From NCBI RefSeq assembly GCF_902499075.1, contig NZ_CABVPP010000031.1:1-64000 (forward strand): a DNA stretch of 64,000 nucleotides, read 5' to 3'. This document shows positions 13,166 to 23,821 of this stretch, piece after piece. This stretch comes from Burkholderia pseudomultivorans (GTDB lineage Bacteria; Pseudomonadota; Gammaproteobacteria; Burkholderiales; Burkholderiaceae). Position numbers and translations under genes: made by a program. Numbering within the stretch: the first letter of the stretch is position 1; each line of letters begins with the position of its first letter. The notes under the pieces were generated by a model. That model was not told the DNA's origin. It did not search any database and saw only the letters and a program-made list of their open reading frames with translations.

Positions 13166-13897
13166 ATGAAACGAAAACTGGCCATTACGGGGGCCGCAGC
13201 GCTCGCATTTGCATTCGCGGGCGGTACGGCACACGCACAATCCGCAGGTGATTTCTACGTCAGCACCGGCTGGCTGCACCTTTCGCCGCAGGACAGCAGC
13301 GACCCGCTGTTCGTGTACGGCGTCGGCGGCACGCCCATCAACCAGTCGGTTCCCAACACGGGTGCAGGCATCAGCGACGCCGACACGCTCGGACTGGCGA
13401 CCGGTTACTTCGTGACCGACCACATCGCCACCGAGTTCATCGCTGGCATTCCGCCGAAGTTCGACATCACCGGCAAGGGCCAGTTCTCGAATTTCGGCAC
13501 GCTCGGCCGCGCCTACCAGTGGAGCCCCGCTCTCCTCCTCAAGTACTACTTCAACGACGCCAACGCGAAGTTCCGGCCGTATCTAGGCGTCGGTGCGACG
13601 TATGTGTGGTTCACCGGCGCAAAGATCACGAACAGCGCGTTCGAGAACGGCGTGCTCGGCGGCCCGACCAGCGCGACGACCAGCAACCAGTGGGCGCCCG
13701 TGTTCAACGCCGGCTTCACGTACAACTTCACGAAGCACTGGTTCGCCGGCTTTTCGTTCTCGTACGTCCCGGTCAGCGTGACCGCGACCTTCACCACGGC
13801 CCGTCGCACGCCGGTCGGCACCCTGACCGAGACGTCGAAGGCGCACATCTCGCTGAATCCGATCGTGACGTACCTGAACGTCGGCTACCGTTTCTAA
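13166..13897 (+). CDS. OmpW-family outer membrane protein
   Basis: A 243-residue precursor. Residues 1-24 form a signal peptide (basic start, hydrophobic core, AHA before Gln25). The mature part alternates hydrophobic and polar residues as in an 8-stranded barrel and ends in Gly-Tyr-Arg-Phe, the C-terminal aromatic signal read by the BAM complex. It aligns with OmpW-type small-channel proteins through DTLGLATGYFVTDHIATEFI, YYFNDANAKFRPYLGVGATYVWF and WFAGFSFSYVPV. Such porins pass small hydrophobic molecules. It stands alone, with its own promoter candidate upstream and a strong terminator downstream. Confidence 0.9.
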   Translation: MKRKLAITGAAALAFAFAGGTAHAQSAGDFYVSTGWLHLSPQDSSDPLFVYGVGGTPINQSVPNTGAGISDADTLGLATGYFVTDHIATEFIAGIPPKFDITGKGQFSNFGTLGRAYQWSPALLLKYYFNDANAKFRPYLGVGATYVWFTGAKITNSAFENGVLGGPTSATTSNQWAPVFNAGFTYNFTKHWFAGFSFSYVPVSVTATFTTARRTPVGTLTETSKAHISLNPIVTYLNVGYRF

Positions 13898-13980
13898 GCG
13901 TAGTCGAATATTTGGGGAATGGTTAATCCTGCTGCAATTTGTAGCGGATTTTTCCGGCCGTAACGTCTCCACGATGCAAA

Positions 13981-14009
13981 ACGCCCCGGCGGGCATCCCG
14001 CCGGGGCGT
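13981..14009 (+). terminator. Rho-independent terminator of the ompW-like gene
   Basis: A perfect 13-base stem, ACGCCCCGGCGGG with CCCGCCGGGGCGT, has a 3-base loop and is followed by GTTTTTT. It lies about 85 bases past the stop. A short A tract on the other side could give some activity in the opposite direction, but the ugpQ-like gene stops at 14072, so it may serve both convergent genes. Confidence 0.85.
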
Positions 14010-14071
14010 CGTTTTTTCGCGTCAGGCTCGCTCCGGCTTCGGGTTGGACCCGATGCGGGCAGCCGCTTGCG

Positions 14072-14848
14072 CTACGCGCGCGCCGGGTCGATATCGTCCA
14101 ACGCGCCGGGGCCGATCAGGTCGATCCGGTCCGTGCAGACCGCGTCGACACCCCAGCGCACGAGTTCGCGCGCGCGGGCGAGCTCATTGACCGTGTAGAC
14201 GAGGATGCGCAGCCCGGCCGCCTTGATCGCGCGCACCAGCGGTTCGTCGAGCCGACTGTGGTCCGCATGCAACGAAACGCAGCCGAGCGCGCCGACGACC
14301 TGCGCGTGCCAGTCGTCCGGCACGGCCTCGTAGAGCATCCCGCGCGGCAATCCAGGCGCCATCGCGCGCGCCTGCTGCAGCGCGTCGAACGAGAACGACG
14401 ACAGCAGCGGAGGCACCGCGGCGTCCCGCCAGTACGCCGCCGCGTCGGCCGCCACGCGCCGGCCGGTGTCGCGCTCGCGGCCCGGGCACGGCTTGATCTC
14501 GACGTTCGCCGCGAGGCCGTGCGCGATGCAGCGCGCCGCGGCCGCGTCGAGCGTCGGCATCCGCTCGCCCGCGAAGCGCGCATCGAACCACGCGCCCGCG
14601 TCGAGCGTCGCCAGCGTCGCATAACGCATGCCCGCCGCCGGGCCGTGACCGTTCGACGTCCGGTCCACCGTGTCGTCGTGCAGCAGGAACGTCACGTCGT
14701 CGGCCGACAGCTTCGCGTCGAACTCGACCATCCGGTGGCCGCGCCGCGCGCCCTCGTCGAGCGCCGCGAGCGTGTTCTCGGGCGCAAGCGCGCCGCCGCC
14801 GCGGTGGGCGACGATGCGCGGATACGGCCAGTCGAAGCGGGAAATCAT
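14072..14848 (-). CDS. ugpQ: Glycerophosphodiester phosphodiesterase
   Basis: A 258-residue cytosolic GDPD TIM-barrel enzyme. The N-terminal AHRGGGALAPENTLAAL has the conserved His-Arg and Glu-Asn, followed by VEFDAKLSADDV and LLHDDTVDRTSNG carrying the metal-binding Glu/Asp and the second catalytic His, and later VEIKP. It hydrolyses glycerophosphodiesters to glycerol-3-phosphate and an alcohol. The ATG at 14848 follows a GAGAGG ribosome binding site and fits the family length. It is the last gene of a ugpB-A-E-C-Q cluster with the same order as in E. coli, so it should process substrates imported by the adjacent transporter. Confidence 0.93.
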   Translation of the reverse strand: MISRFDWPYPRIVAHRGGGALAPENTLAALDEGARRGHRMVEFDAKLSADDVTFLLHDDTVDRTSNGHGPAAGMRYATLATLDAGAWFDARFAGERMPTLDAAAARCIAHGLAANVEIKPCPGRERDTGRRVAADAAAYWRDAAVPPLLSSFSFDALQQARAMAPGLPRGMLYEAVPDDWHAQVVGALGCVSLHADHSRLDEPLVRAIKAAGLRILVYTVNELARARELVRWGVDAVCTDRIDLIGPGALDDIDPARA

Positions 14849-14876
14849 CGTCAGCCTCTCGGGAAGTGAAGCGGGT

Positions 14877-15962
14877 TCAGCCGGCGCGCCTGCCGGTCTC
14901 GGGATCGAAGAAATGCAGCCGGTGCGCGGGCAGCGACGCGGCCAGCGCGGTGCCGCGCGCGGGACGGTCCGCATGCGGCAGGCGCACCGCGACGTCATGA
15001 CTGCCCCAGCGGCCGTGCGCGAGGTTGTCCGCGCCCAGCAGCTCGCAGGAGTCGACCGGCAGCGTCGCCTGCGCGACGCCCGGCTGCGGCGTCATGTGTT
15101 CGGGACGCACGCCGAGCACCCAGTCGCGCCCGGTGGCGATCTCCGCGCCGATCCCGGGCGCGCCCGCGACCGGCAGCGCCGGGCCGCCGCCCGCGACCGT
15201 AAACGTCGCACCGTCGTCCGACAGCCGGCCCTGCATCAGGTTCATCGCCGGCGAACCGATGAAGCCCGCGACGAACACCGTTGCCGGCTTCTCGTACACG
15301 TCGACCGGCGCGCCGATCTGCTCCGCGTAGCCGCGGTTCATCACGATCACGCGCTGCGCGAGCGTCATCGCCTCGATCTGGTCGTGCGTCACGTAGACGC
15401 TCGTGGTCGCGAGGCGCGCATGCAGCCGCTGGATCTCGAGGCGCATCTGCACGCGCAGTTTCGCATCGAGGTTCGACAGCGGCTCGTCGAACAGGAACAC
15501 CGACGGCTCGCGCACGATCGCGCGGCCCATCGCGACGCGCTGCCGCTGCCCGCCCGACAGCTCGCGCGGCCGCCGCGCGAGCAGCGCCTCGAGCTCAAGG
15601 ATCTTCGCGGCCGCGGCCACCCGCGCGTCGATCGTCGCGCGCTCGACGCCGCGGATCTTCAGCCCGTAGCCCATGTTCTGCGCGACCGTCATGTGCGGGT
15701 ACAGCGCATAGTTCTGGAACACCATCGCGATGTCGCGATCCTTCGGCTCCAGCGCGTTGACGACGCGATCGCCGATCGCGATCTCGCCGTCGGTCACGGT
15801 CTCGAGCCCCGCGATCATCCGCAGCAGCGTCGACTTGCCGCAGCCCGACGGGCCGACCAGCACGATAAATTCGCCGTCGGCGATCTCCACGTCGATGCCG
15901 TGCAGCACATGCTGCTTGCCGTCGTAGGATTTCCTGACGCCCTTCAAGCTCAGCGCAGCCAT
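14877..15962 (-). CDS. ugpC: sn-Glycerol-3-phosphate ABC transporter ATP-binding protein
   Basis: A 361-residue sugar-type (MalK/UgpC) ABC ATPase. It shows Walker [10 protein letters not shown] (about residues 37-45), Q-loop [12 protein letters not shown], signature [15 protein letters not shown], Walker [13 protein letters not shown] and the H-loop VTHDQ, followed by a C-terminal OB/TOBE regulatory domain. It energises the UgpA-UgpE channel for glycerol-3-phosphate and glycerophosphodiesters. The ATG at 15962 gives [15 protein letters not shown], the normal family start. It lies 32 bases downstream of ugpE and 28 bases upstream of ugpQ. Confidence 0.95.
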   Translation of the reverse strand: MAALSLKGVRKSYDGKQHVLHGIDVEIADGEFIVLVGPSGCGKSTLLRMIAGLETVTDGEIAIGDRVVNALEPKDRDIAMVFQNYALYPHMTVAQNMGYGLKIRGVERATIDARVAAAAKILELEALLARRPRELSGGQRQRVAMGRAIVREPSVFLFDEPLSNLDAKLRVQMRLEIQRLHARLATTSVYVTHDQIEAMTLAQRVIVMNRGYAEQIGAPVDVYEKPATVFVAGFIGSPAMNLMQGRLSDDGATFTVAGGGPALPVAGAPGIGAEIATGRDWVLGVRPEHMTPQPGVAQATLPVDSCELLGADNLAHGRWGSHDVAVRLPHADRPARGTALAASLPAHRLHFFDPETGRRAG

Positions 15963-15994
15963 ACCTGGTCCTTCTCCCGGTTGCCGTTCGTCGG

Positions 15995-16840
15995 TTACTT
16001 CTCGGAATCGACGAGGCCGCGCACGAACCAGCGCTGCATCGCCAGCACGACGACGAGCGGCGGAAGCATCGCCAGCAGCGTCGCCGTCATCACGTATTGC
16101 CATTCGGTCGCCGCGTCGCCGCTCGCGATCATCGTCTTGATGCCGACGACCGCCGTCGACAGCGACGCCTCGGTCGTGATCAGGATCGGCCACAGATACT
16201 GGTTCCAGCCGTAGATGAAGGTGATCACGAACAGCGCCGCGATGCTCGTCTTCGACAGCGGCAGCACGACGTCGCGGAAAAAGCGCAGCGGCCCCGCGCC
16301 GTCGATGCGCGCGGCGTCCATCAGCTCGTCGGGCAGCGTCATGAAGAACTGGCGGAACAGGAAGGTCGCGGTCGCCGATGCGATCAGCGGCAGCGTGAGG
16401 CCCGCATAGCTGTTCGTCAGATGCAGCGTCGACACGACCTGCACGGTCGGAAAGATCCGCACTTCCACCGGCAGCATCAGCGTGACGAAGATCAGCCAGA
16501 ACGCCGTGTTGCGGAACGGGAAGCGGAAATAGACGATCGCGTACGCGGACAGGATCGACACCGCGATCTTGCCGACCGCGATGCCGAGCGCCATCACGAA
16601 GCTGTTGACGAGCAGCCGCCCGAACGGCGCCGCCGTGCCGCCGCTGCCGTGCCGCCAGATGTACGCGACGTTGTCGGCCAGATGCGTGCTCGGCACCAGC
16701 GACAGCGGCACCGTGAACACTTCCTGCGCATTCATCGTCGCCGCGCAGAACGCGACGTAGACCGGAAACACGATCAGCACGATGCCCGCGATCAGCACCG
16801 CGTGGCAGAACAGGTCGAAGCCCTTGCGATTCTCGATCAT
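15995..16840 (-). CDS. ugpE: sn-Glycerol-3-phosphate ABC transporter permease
   Basis: A 281-residue inner-membrane permease with about six TM segments and the EAA loop around [25 protein letters not shown] that docks on the ATPase. It pairs with UgpA. The ATG at 16840 overlaps the ugpA stop as ATGA, so the two permeases are translationally coupled and made in equal amounts. Confidence 0.95.
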   Translation of the reverse strand: MIENRKGFDLFCHAVLIAGIVLIVFPVYVAFCAATMNAQEVFTVPLSLVPSTHLADNVAYIWRHGSGGTAAPFGRLLVNSFVMALGIAVGKIAVSILSAYAIVYFRFPFRNTAFWLIFVTLMLPVEVRIFPTVQVVSTLHLTNSYAGLTLPLIASATATFLFRQFFMTLPDELMDAARIDGAGPLRFFRDVVLPLSKTSIAALFVITFIYGWNQYLWPILITTEASLSTAVVGIKTMIASGDAATEWQYVMTATLLAMLPPLVVVLAMQRWFVRGLVDSEK

Positions 16841-17721
16841 GCGTATTGCACCCTGCGTTCGACGAAGCGGAACTGGATCACCGTGAGCCCGACGACGATC
16901 ACCATCAGCACGACCGACTGCGCGCCCGAGCTGCCGATGTCGAGCCCCTGGAAGCCTTCCGCGAAGATCTTGTAGATCAGCGTCCTGGTGCTCTGCGCGG
17001 GGCCGCCCGCCGTCGCCGCGTCGATCACCGGGAAGGTGTCGAAGAACGCGTAGACGAGGTTCACGACCAGCAGGAAGAAGCTCGTCGGCGACAGTAGCGG
17101 CAGCGCGATATTGAAGAAGCGCCGCACCGGGCCCGCGCCGTCGATCGCGGCCGCCTCGAGCAGCGAGCGCGGAATCGCCTGCAGGCCCGCATAGAAGAAC
17201 AGGAAGTTGTAGCTGACCTGCTTCCACACCGACGCGAGCACGACCAGGAACATCGCCTGCCCGCCGTTGAGCGCGTGGTTCCACACGATGCCCTGCTTCG
17301 CGAGCGCGTAGGTGACGAGCCCGATGCTCGGGTTGAACAGGAACGCCCACAGCACGGCCGCGATCGTCGGCGCGACCGCGTACGGCCAGATCAGCAGCGT
17401 GCGGTAGATGCGCGCCCCGCGGATCACGCGATCCGCGCATGCGGCGAGCAGCAGCGACACGACGAGCCCGCTCACCGTGACGAGCGCGCTGAACACGAGC
17501 GTCGTGCGGAACGAGTCGAGGTACAGCGGATCCGCGAACAGGTGCGTGAAGTTCGCGAAGCCGACGAACTCGCTCGACGTGCCGAACGCGTCCTGCATCT
17601 GCGTCGACTGCCACAGCGCAACGCCGGCCGGCCACAGGAAGAACACGGCGGTGATCGCGAGCTGCGGCGCGATCAGCAGATACGGCAACAGGCTCGTGCC
17701 GAAACGGGAACGGGATTGCAT
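16837..17721 (-). CDS. ugpA: sn-Glycerol-3-phosphate ABC transporter permease
   Basis: A 294-residue inner-membrane permease of the MalF type. It begins with a cytoplasmic stretch, then [21 protein letters not shown] as the first TM. The EAA motif lies in [20 protein letters not shown]. It forms the transmembrane channel with UgpE. It follows ugpB after a 98-base gap with a strong GC-rich hairpin, which may reduce downstream expression relative to the binding protein. Confidence 0.95.
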   Translation of the reverse strand: MQSRSRFGTSLLPYLLIAPQLAITAVFFLWPAGVALWQSTQMQDAFGTSSEFVGFANFTHLFADPLYLDSFRTTLVFSALVTVSGLVVSLLLAACADRVIRGARIYRTLLIWPYAVAPTIAAVLWAFLFNPSIGLVTYALAKQGIVWNHALNGGQAMFLVVLASVWKQVSYNFLFFYAGLQAIPRSLLEAAAIDGAGPVRRFFNIALPLLSPTSFFLLVVNLVYAFFDTFPVIDAATAGGPAQSTRTLIYKIFAEGFQGLDIGSSGAQSVVLMVIVVGLTVIQFRFVERRVQYA

Positions 17722-17767
17722 CGCGGGAATCCGGTCAGGCGAAAACGGAACGGGCGCCGCGCCGCCC

Positions 17768-17799
17768 GCCGGCACGCGCGCTTGCGCGGCGCGGCCGGC
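17768..17799 (-). other. GC-rich hairpin between ugpB and ugpA
   Basis: GCCGGC (17768-17773) pairs with GCCGGC (17794-17799), and the inner GCGCGC/GCGCGG bases extend the stem. There is no T tract, so it is not a classic terminator. Its place between the binding-protein gene and the permease genes suggests partial attenuation or mRNA stabilisation of the ugpB segment, as seen in other ABC importer operons. Confidence 0.4.
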
Positions 17800-17819
17800 A
17801 GCACGGCGCGACCCGGGGC

Positions 17820-19151
17820 TCAGCCGCCCGACTTCTCGAAGCGGCGCAGCAGTTCGTCGCCGCGCGACGCGGCCGAGTCGAGCGCGTCCTTCGGCGACTT
17901 CTTCTGCGCCCAGACCTGCTCGAACTCCTCGTCGACGATCGTGCGGATCTGCGGCATGTTGCCAAGCCGCAGCCCCTTCGTGTACGGCAGCGGCGGCTTG
18001 TTCAGCATCTGCTTGATCGCCGTTTCGGCGCTCGGGTTCTTCGCGTAGAAGCCCTGCTCGCGCGTGAGGTCGTATGCGGCCGTCGTCACCGGCAGGTAGC
18101 CGGTGTCCTGATGCCACTTCGCGGCGACGGCCGGCGTGCTCAGGTACGCGAGGAATTTCGCGACGCCCTTGTAGGTCGCCGGATCCTTGCCGGCCAGCAC
18201 CCACAGGCTCGCGCCGCCGATGATCGCGTTCTGCGGCGCGCCCTTCACGTTCGCGTCGTACGGCATCATGCCGGTGCCATAGTTGAACTTCGCGAACTTC
18301 TGCACGTTGGCCAGCGCGCCCGACGACGTCGTCATGATCCCGCAGTCGCCGCTGTAGAACTTCGCCGATGCCTCGTCCTTGCGGCCCGCGTACGTGAACG
18401 TGCCGTCCTTCGCCATCTGCTGCAGGAAGGCGACGTGCGCGATCTGCTGCGGCTTGTTGAACTCGAGCACCGCATCGGCGCCGTCGAAGCCGTTGTTGCG
18501 GCTCGCGAACGGCAGCGCATGCCAGGCGCTGTAGTTCTCGAGCTGGATCCAGCCCTGCCAGCCCGTCGTGAAGCCGCACGCCATCCCCGACTTGCGCAGC
18601 TTCTCGGCGTCGGCCTTCACGTCGGCCCAGGTCTTCGGCGGCTGGTTCGGGTCGAGCCCGGCCTTCTTGAACGCATCCTTGTTGTAGTACAGCACCGGCG
18701 TCGAGCTGTTGAACGGCATCGACACGAGGTGGCCCGTCTTCGCATCGCTGTAGTAGCTGGCGATGGTCGGCACGAACGCCTTCTCGTCGAGCGGCACGCC
18801 GGCCTGCCTGAATACATCGTAGACGGGCACGACGGCCTTCTTCGCCTGCATCATCGTGGCCGTGCCGACTTCGTAGACCTGCAGGATCGCCGGCGCGTTG
18901 CCGCTGCGATACGCGGCGATGCCGGCCGCGAGCGCCTGGTCGTAGGTGCCCTTGAAGACCGGCACGATCTTGTAGTCGCTCTGCGACGCGTTGAACTGTT
19001 CGGCGATCGCGTTGACCCGCTCGCCGAGCGCGGCCTCCATCGCATGCCAGAACTGGATCTCGGTCACGGCGAATGCCGCGTGCTGCACACCGAACATCAG
19101 CGCGCCGCCCAGCGCGATCGAACGAACCACGGTCCCCGCAGGCTTCTTCAT
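17820..19151 (-). CDS. ugpB: sn-Glycerol-3-phosphate-binding periplasmic protein
   Basis: A 443-residue extracellular solute-binding protein. Residues 1-28 are a signal peptide ending AFA. The mature part begins [18 protein letters not shown], the family signature, and contains [22 protein letters not shown] and [24 protein letters not shown], which line the glycerol-phosphate site in UgpB. It captures glycerol-3-phosphate and glycerophosphodiesters in the periplasm for UgpAEC. First gene of its operon, transcribed away from dgt with a 90-base gap that contains a degenerate PhoB-like repeat. Confidence 0.95.
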   Translation of the reverse strand: MKKPAGTVVRSIALGGALMFGVQHAAFAVTEIQFWHAMEAALGERVNAIAEQFNASQSDYKIVPVFKGTYDQALAAGIAAYRSGNAPAILQVYEVGTATMMQAKKAVVPVYDVFRQAGVPLDEKAFVPTIASYYSDAKTGHLVSMPFNSSTPVLYYNKDAFKKAGLDPNQPPKTWADVKADAEKLRKSGMACGFTTGWQGWIQLENYSAWHALPFASRNNGFDGADAVLEFNKPQQIAHVAFLQQMAKDGTFTYAGRKDEASAKFYSGDCGIMTTSSGALANVQKFAKFNYGTGMMPYDANVKGAPQNAIIGGASLWVLAGKDPATYKGVAKFLAYLSTPAVAAKWHQDTGYLPVTTAAYDLTREQGFYAKNPSAETAIKQMLNKPPLPYTKGLRLGNMPQIRTIVDEEFEQVWAQKKSPKDALDSAASRGDELLRRFEKSGG

Positions 19152-19241
19152 CGACCTCTCTCCTATGAAAACGTTACCAACAGCGTGTGCAACATTCCCG
19201 TCGCCATTGAACCGGCGAAGTCTAGTGATCGTTTGTGACAG

Positions 19242-20453
19242 TCAGTTGTCGCTGATGACGAACAGGCGCTGATACTCCTTCAGCGCGAAGCGGTCGGTCA
19301 TCCCGGCGATGTAGTGCGCGACGAGGCGCGGCTGCTGCGCGGCGTCTTCGGACTGGTACGGCGGCGGCAACAGCCGCGGATCGTCGATGAACGCGTCGAA
19401 CAGCCCGGTGACCACGCGCTGCGCCTTGCTCGCCATGCGCATCACCTTGTAATGGCGATACAGGTTCTTGAACAGGAAGCGCTTGAGCGCGGCCGCCTGC
19501 GCGGCGACCGTCTCGCTGTGCGACACGAGCGGCGGCGCCGCGCGCACGTCGTCGAGCGATGCGGGCGCGACGCGCGCGAGCTTGCGCGTCGTCTCGTCGA
19601 TCAGGTCGACGATCAGCGTGTTGATGATGCGGCGCACCGTCTCGTGCACGAGACGACGGCCTTCGAGGTGCGGGAACTCGGCGAGCGCGGCTTCGTAGTG
19701 GCGCTGCCACAGCTCGACTTCGGCGAGCTGCTCGATCGTGATCAACCCGGAGCGCAGGCCGTCGTCGACGTCATGGTTGTTGTAGGCGATTTCGTCGGCG
19801 ATGTTCGCGAGCTGCGCCTCGAGCGACGGCTGGCGGCCCTGCAGGAAGCGCTCGCCGAGCGCGCCGAGCTTGCGCGCGTTGTCGCGCGAGCAGTGCTTGA
19901 GGATCCCTTCGCGCGTCTCGAAGCACAGGTTCAGCCCGTTGAACGCACCGTAGTGCTCCTCGAGCTCGTCGACGACCGCGAGGCTCTGCAGGTTGTGCTC
20001 GAAGCCGCCATGTTCGCGCATGCACGCGTTCAGCGCGTCCTGCCCCGCATGGCCGAACGGCGTATGGCCGAGATCGTGCGCGAGCGAGATCGCCTCGACC
20101 AGATCCTCGTTTAGCCGAAGGTTGCGTGCGACCGAACGCGCGATCTGCGCGACTTCGAGGCTGTGCGTGAGGCGGGTGCGGAACAGGTCGCCTTCGTGAT
20201 TGACGAAGACCTGGGTCTTGTATTCGAGCCGGCGAAACGCGGTCGAGTGGACGATGCGGTCGCGGTCGCGCTGGAATTCGGTGCGCGCCGCCGGCGGCGT
20301 TTCCGGATGGCGGCGGCCGCGCGACTGCGACGCATGTGCGGCATACGGAGCGAGATGGGCTTCCAGCGCCGCCAGCGTCGGCGGCTCGGCCACCGCCGCG
20401 ACGGATGCGCGGCTGCCGGCCTGAGTCGATGTGCTGCTGGATGTCTCGCTCAC
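19242..20453 (-). CDS. dgt: Deoxyguanosinetriphosphate triphosphohydrolase-like protein
   Basis: A 403-residue HD-domain dNTPase. Metal ligands are seen in order: His in [13 protein letters not shown], His-Asp in [16 protein letters not shown] and the later Asp in YNNHDVDDG, with the [21 protein letters not shown] substrate region before them. Members split dNTPs into nucleoside and triphosphate. The start is the GTG at 20453, preceded at ideal distance by GGAGGAG. It lies just downstream of aroB (41-base gap) and is likely co-transcribed with it, a neighbourhood conserved in many proteobacteria. Confidence 0.92.
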   Translation of the reverse strand: MSETSSSTSTQAGSRASVAAVAEPPTLAALEAHLAPYAAHASQSRGRRHPETPPAARTEFQRDRDRIVHSTAFRRLEYKTQVFVNHEGDLFRTRLTHSLEVAQIARSVARNLRLNEDLVEAISLAHDLGHTPFGHAGQDALNACMREHGGFEHNLQSLAVVDELEEHYGAFNGLNLCFETREGILKHCSRDNARKLGALGERFLQGRQPSLEAQLANIADEIAYNNHDVDDGLRSGLITIEQLAEVELWQRHYEAALAEFPHLEGRRLVHETVRRIINTLIVDLIDETTRKLARVAPASLDDVRAAPPLVSHSETVAAQAAALKRFLFKNLYRHYKVMRMASKAQRVVTGLFDAFIDDPRLLPPPYQSEDAAQQPRLVAHYIAGMTDRFALKEYQRLFVISDN

Positions 20454-20494
20454 GTCTCCTCCGTGTCAGGGGCGCCGGGGCATCCGGGCCGCGG

Positions 20495-21574
20495 TTACCG
20501 GGTCGTCTGCGCCAGGGTGGCGAATACGGCTTCGTCGGGCGCCGGCGTGATCAGCGTATCGCCGAAGCGCTTCAGCAGGATGAACTTGATCGCGCCGGCC
20601 TCGGCCTTCTTGTCGACGCGCATCAGGTCCATGTAGCGCGCGTCGCCGAGTGCCGGCCCCTGCGTGGGCAAATGCGCGGCCGCGATCACCGCGTCGAGCC
20701 GCTGCCGCGACGCTTCGTCGAGCAGGCCGAGCCGCACCGACAGGTCGGCCGCCATCACCATGCCGCAGCCGACCGCCTCGCCGTGCAGCCATTCGCCGTA
20801 GCCGAGCCCGGCCTCGATTGCGTGGCCGAACGTGTGGCCGAAATTCAGGATCGCGCGCAGGCCGCCTTCGCGCTCGTCGGCCGCGACCACGCTCGCCTTG
20901 ATCTCGCACGAGCGCTTCACCGCCTCGACCAGCGCCGCCGGCTCGCGGCGGTTCAGCGCGTCGATATTCGCCTCGATCCAGTCGAAGAACGCCGCATCGG
21001 CGATCGCGCCGGTCTTGATGATCTCGGCGATACCGGCCGCGAGTTCGCGCGCGGGCAGCGTCGTCAGCGCGCCGATGTCGGCGATCACCGCCTGCGGCTG
21101 GTAGAACGCGCCGATCATGTTCTTGCCGAGCGGGTGGTTGATGCCGGTCTTGCCGCCGACCGACGAATCGACCTGCGACAGCAGCGTGGTCGGCACCTGG
21201 ATGAACGGCACGCCGCGCATGTAGCACGCGGCGGCGAAGCCCGTCATGTCGCCGATCACGCCGCCGCCGAGCGCGACGAGCGTGGTCTTGCGGTCCGCGC
21301 GCTCGGTCAGCAGGCCGTCGAAGATCAGGTTCAGCGTTTCCCAGTTCTTGTACGCCTCGCCGTCGGGCAGCACGACCGTCGACACGCGCTTGCCGAGCGG
21401 CGCCAGCGCCGCGCGCAGCGCGTCGCCGTACAGCGGATCGACCGTCGTGTTGGTGACGATCGTGACGGACGAACCCTTGATGTGCGGGGCGAACAGCTCG
21501 GCGCGGCCGATCAGGCCGGCGCCAATGTGAATCGGGTAGGCGCGGTCGCCCAGATCGACGTTGACAGTAATCAT
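20495..21574 (-). CDS. aroB: 3-Dehydroquinate synthase
   Basis: A 359-residue cytosolic enzyme that converts DAHP to 3-dehydroquinate, the second step of the shikimate pathway. NAD-binding features [12 protein letters not shown]-like and [16 protein letters not shown] are present. The metal site uses the Glu in GIAEIIKTG and the histidines in [11 protein letters not shown] and WLHGEAV. The ATG at 21574 overlaps the aroK stop as ATGA, so the pair is translationally coupled. Confidence 0.97.
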   Translation of the reverse strand: MITVNVDLGDRAYPIHIGAGLIGRAELFAPHIKGSSVTIVTNTTVDPLYGDALRAALAPLGKRVSTVVLPDGEAYKNWETLNLIFDGLLTERADRKTTLVALGGGVIGDMTGFAAACYMRGVPFIQVPTTLLSQVDSSVGGKTGINHPLGKNMIGAFYQPQAVIADIGALTTLPARELAAGIAEIIKTGAIADAAFFDWIEANIDALNRREPAALVEAVKRSCEIKASVVAADEREGGLRAILNFGHTFGHAIEAGLGYGEWLHGEAVGCGMVMAADLSVRLGLLDEASRQRLDAVIAAAHLPTQGPALGDARYMDLMRVDKKAEAGAIKFILLKRFGDTLITPAPDEAVFATLAQTTR

Positions 21575-22125
21575 GCTTGTAGCGGCTTGGCGACGACGCC
21601 GGCCAGTTCGAGTTGCATCAGCACCATGTTGACGAGACCGTTGACCGACGGGCGGCCGGTCTCGATGACGAAATCCGCGCATTCGCGGTACAGCGGGTCG
21701 CGCACTTCGTAGAGCGCCTCGAGGCGCGCCTTCGGATCCTCGGTCTGCAACAGCGGGCGATTCTTGTCCTTGCGCGTGCGCAGCCACAGATCGTGCGGAT
21801 TGGCGCGCAGATAGACGACGATGCCGTGCTGCTTCAGGCATTCGCGGTTTTCGGGCCGCAGCACCGCGCCGCCGCCCGTCGCGAGCACGATGCTCTCGCG
21901 CTGCGTGAGTTCGGCAATCACCTGCGTTTCGCGGTCGCGAAACCCGGCTTCGCCCTCCAGTTCGAAGATCACCGGAATGCGTGCGCCCGTGCGGGCCTCG
22001 ATCTCGTGGTCGGAGTCGAAGAACGTCCTGTCGAGACGGCGCGCGACCGCGCGGCCCACGGTGGTCTTACCCGCTCCCATAAGGCCGACGAAAAATACGT
22101 TTGCGTGTGGGTCCCGCGCTTGCAA
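21571..22125 (-). CDS. aroK: Shikimate kinase
   Basis: A 184-residue P-loop kinase that phosphorylates shikimate at the 3-hydroxyl. Walker A is [12 protein letters not shown] (from about residue 14), the shikimate-binding DSDHEIE and the Arg/GGG motif [13 protein letters not shown] follow, and the lid contains [11 protein letters not shown]. The start is read as TTG at 22125: AGAGGA lies at the right spacing and the resulting length equals the Burkholderia norm. No ATG exists in the conserved frame before residue 17. It is followed by aroB with a 4-base overlap and lies 40 bases after pilQ. Confidence 0.93.
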   Translation of the reverse strand: MQARDPHANVFFVGLMGAGKTTVGRAVARRLDRTFFDSDHEIEARTGARIPVIFELEGEAGFRDRETQVIAELTQRESIVLATGGGAVLRPENRECLKQHGIVVYLRANPHDLWLRTRKDKNRPLLQTEDPKARLEALYEVRDPLYRECADFVIETGRPSVNGLVNMVLMQLELAGVVAKPLQA

Positions 22126-22165
22126 CGGCTTCCTCTGCTTCAATCTTGCTGGTGTGTGGCGCAGC

Positions 22166-23821
22166 TTACTGGCAAAGCGGCTGCCTTGTCGAGCCTGCGC
22201 CGGCTGCTTCCGGCCCCGTTTCCTCCGGGTTTTCGTCGCCCGCGCCGGCCGCGTCGCAGCCTGCGCGCACGACCGTCGGCGTGATGAAGACGACCAGTTC
22301 GCTGCGCTGCTCGCGCTGGGCACGATGCCGGAAAAGCGCACCCAGAACCGGTATTTTGCCCAAGAGCGGCACCTGCGTCACATCATCCCGGCGCAGCCGC
22401 TCGTAGATCCCGCCGATCGCGACCGTGCCGCCGTCCTCGACCTCGACGCGCGTCTGCACGTGCTTCGTATGGATCGCGGGGCCGGCCGCCGTCGGCTCGC
22501 CGACGCTGTCCTTGGTGACGTCGAGATCGAGCACCACGCGCCCGTCCGGCGTGATCTGCGGCTCGACTTCGAGCTTGAGCGTCGCGCGGCGGAACTGCAC
22601 GCCGCTCACGCCGTTGCCGACCTTGGCCTGATACGGCAATTCGGCACCCTGCTCGACGACCGCCTTCGCGCGGTCGGCCGTCACGACGCGCGGACGCGAC
22701 ACGATCTGGCCCCGCCCTTGCGCCTCGAGCGCGCTCAGCTCGATGTCGAGCACGCGGCTGAGCGGCGCGGCGAACAGCGTGAAACCGGCCGTCGCCGCGT
22801 CGAAGCCGCCGGTCGGACGGGCGGCGAGGTCGAGCGCGTTGCGCGCACCGTCCGCGAACGGCGTGCCGTCGGCCGCCGCCGGCCGGCCTTGGGCGCGCAG
22901 CGCGACGCGCACGCCGAGATTGCGCGAGAAACCCTGCTCGCCCTCGACGATGCGCGCCTCGATCCGGACCTGCCGGGACGGCCGGTCGATCGCGTCGATC
23001 AGTTCGGCGATCTGCGCGACGCGCGGCGCGAGATCGGTGACGAACAGCAGGTTCGTGCGCGGATCGGCCGCCGCAGCGCCGCGCTTCGACAGCAGGCGCT
23101 GGCCGGTCGCGCCGGCCAGCAGCCGCTGCACCTCCTGCGCGCGCGGGTAGCGCAGTGCGAACGTGCGGCTCGCGAGCGGCTCCAGATCGGCCGCGCGCGC
23201 ATGCATTTCGAAGCGCTCGCGCTCGCGCGCGGCCAGTTCGGCCGCCGGCGTGACCCAGATCACGTCGCCGCGCCGGGACATCGCGAGCCCGTGCGTATCG
23301 AGCAGCGTGTCGAAGGCCTCGCGCCAGCGCACATTGTTCAGACGCAAGGTCACGGTGCCGCTCACCTGTTCGCTGACGACAATATTGAGTCCGGTGAATC
23401 GCGCGAACGCATCGAACGCGGCCGCGAGCCCGACCTGTTGCAGGTTCAGCGAGATCCGTCGCGCGTCGTCCGCGTCGCCGGGCCGATGCGCGGTCGCGTC
23501 GCTCATGCGTGCCGGCGGCAGCAGCGGAATCGGCGGCCCTTCGAGCGCGGGCGCCGTGGTTGCTTGAGTTGCCGTGCCGGCCTGCAGCGCCGCTCGCGTT
23601 GCATGGTCGAACGACGGTGGACCGGCGTCAGCGGGTTCCGGCGTGGGCGCGGCAAGGTTCGCGCCGTCGGGCAGGCGCTGCGGCAGCGGCACGTCGGGCG
23701 CCGCCGCGTCCTGCGTCGCGGCGACCGGCCAGACGGCCGGCAGCGGCGGCAAGGCCGCGCGCGCTGCACCAATGCCGAGTCCGATCCAGACCGCGATCGT
23801 GCGCCATATGTACTTCGTCAT
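22166..23821 (-). CDS. pilQ: Type IV pilus/DNA-uptake secretin, PilQ/HofQ-like
   Basis: A 551-residue outer-membrane secretin precursor with an N-terminal signal peptide (ends about residue 22, ARA). An Ala/Pro-rich linker to about 130 is followed by an STN/N0-type domain ([27 protein letters not shown]), an N1/NolW domain around 215-300 and the secretin core to about 520 ([17 protein letters not shown] is the diagnostic end). The AMIN peptidoglycan-binding domains of long PilQ proteins are not seen, so it resembles the shorter HofQ/ComE type. It would form the pore for pilus or DNA passage. The ATG overlaps the upstream pilO/P stop as ATGA. Confidence 0.88.
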   Translation of the reverse strand: MTKYIWRTIAVWIGLGIGAARAALPPLPAVWPVAATQDAAAPDVPLPQRLPDGANLAAPTPEPADAGPPSFDHATRAALQAGTATQATTAPALEGPPIPLLPPARMSDATAHRPGDADDARRISLNLQQVGLAAAFDAFARFTGLNIVVSEQVSGTVTLRLNNVRWREAFDTLLDTHGLAMSRRGDVIWVTPAAELAARERERFEMHARAADLEPLASRTFALRYPRAQEVQRLLAGATGQRLLSKRGAAAADPRTNLLFVTDLAPRVAQIAELIDAIDRPSRQVRIEARIVEGEQGFSRNLGVRVALRAQGRPAAADGTPFADGARNALDLAARPTGGFDAATAGFTLFAAPLSRVLDIELSALEAQGRGQIVSRPRVVTADRAKAVVEQGAELPYQAKVGNGVSGVQFRRATLKLEVEPQITPDGRVVLDLDVTKDSVGEPTAAGPAIHTKHVQTRVEVEDGGTVAIGGIYERLRRDDVTQVPLLGKIPVLGALFRHRAQREQRSELVVFITPTVVRAGCDAAGAGDENPEETGPEAAGAGSTRQPLCQ

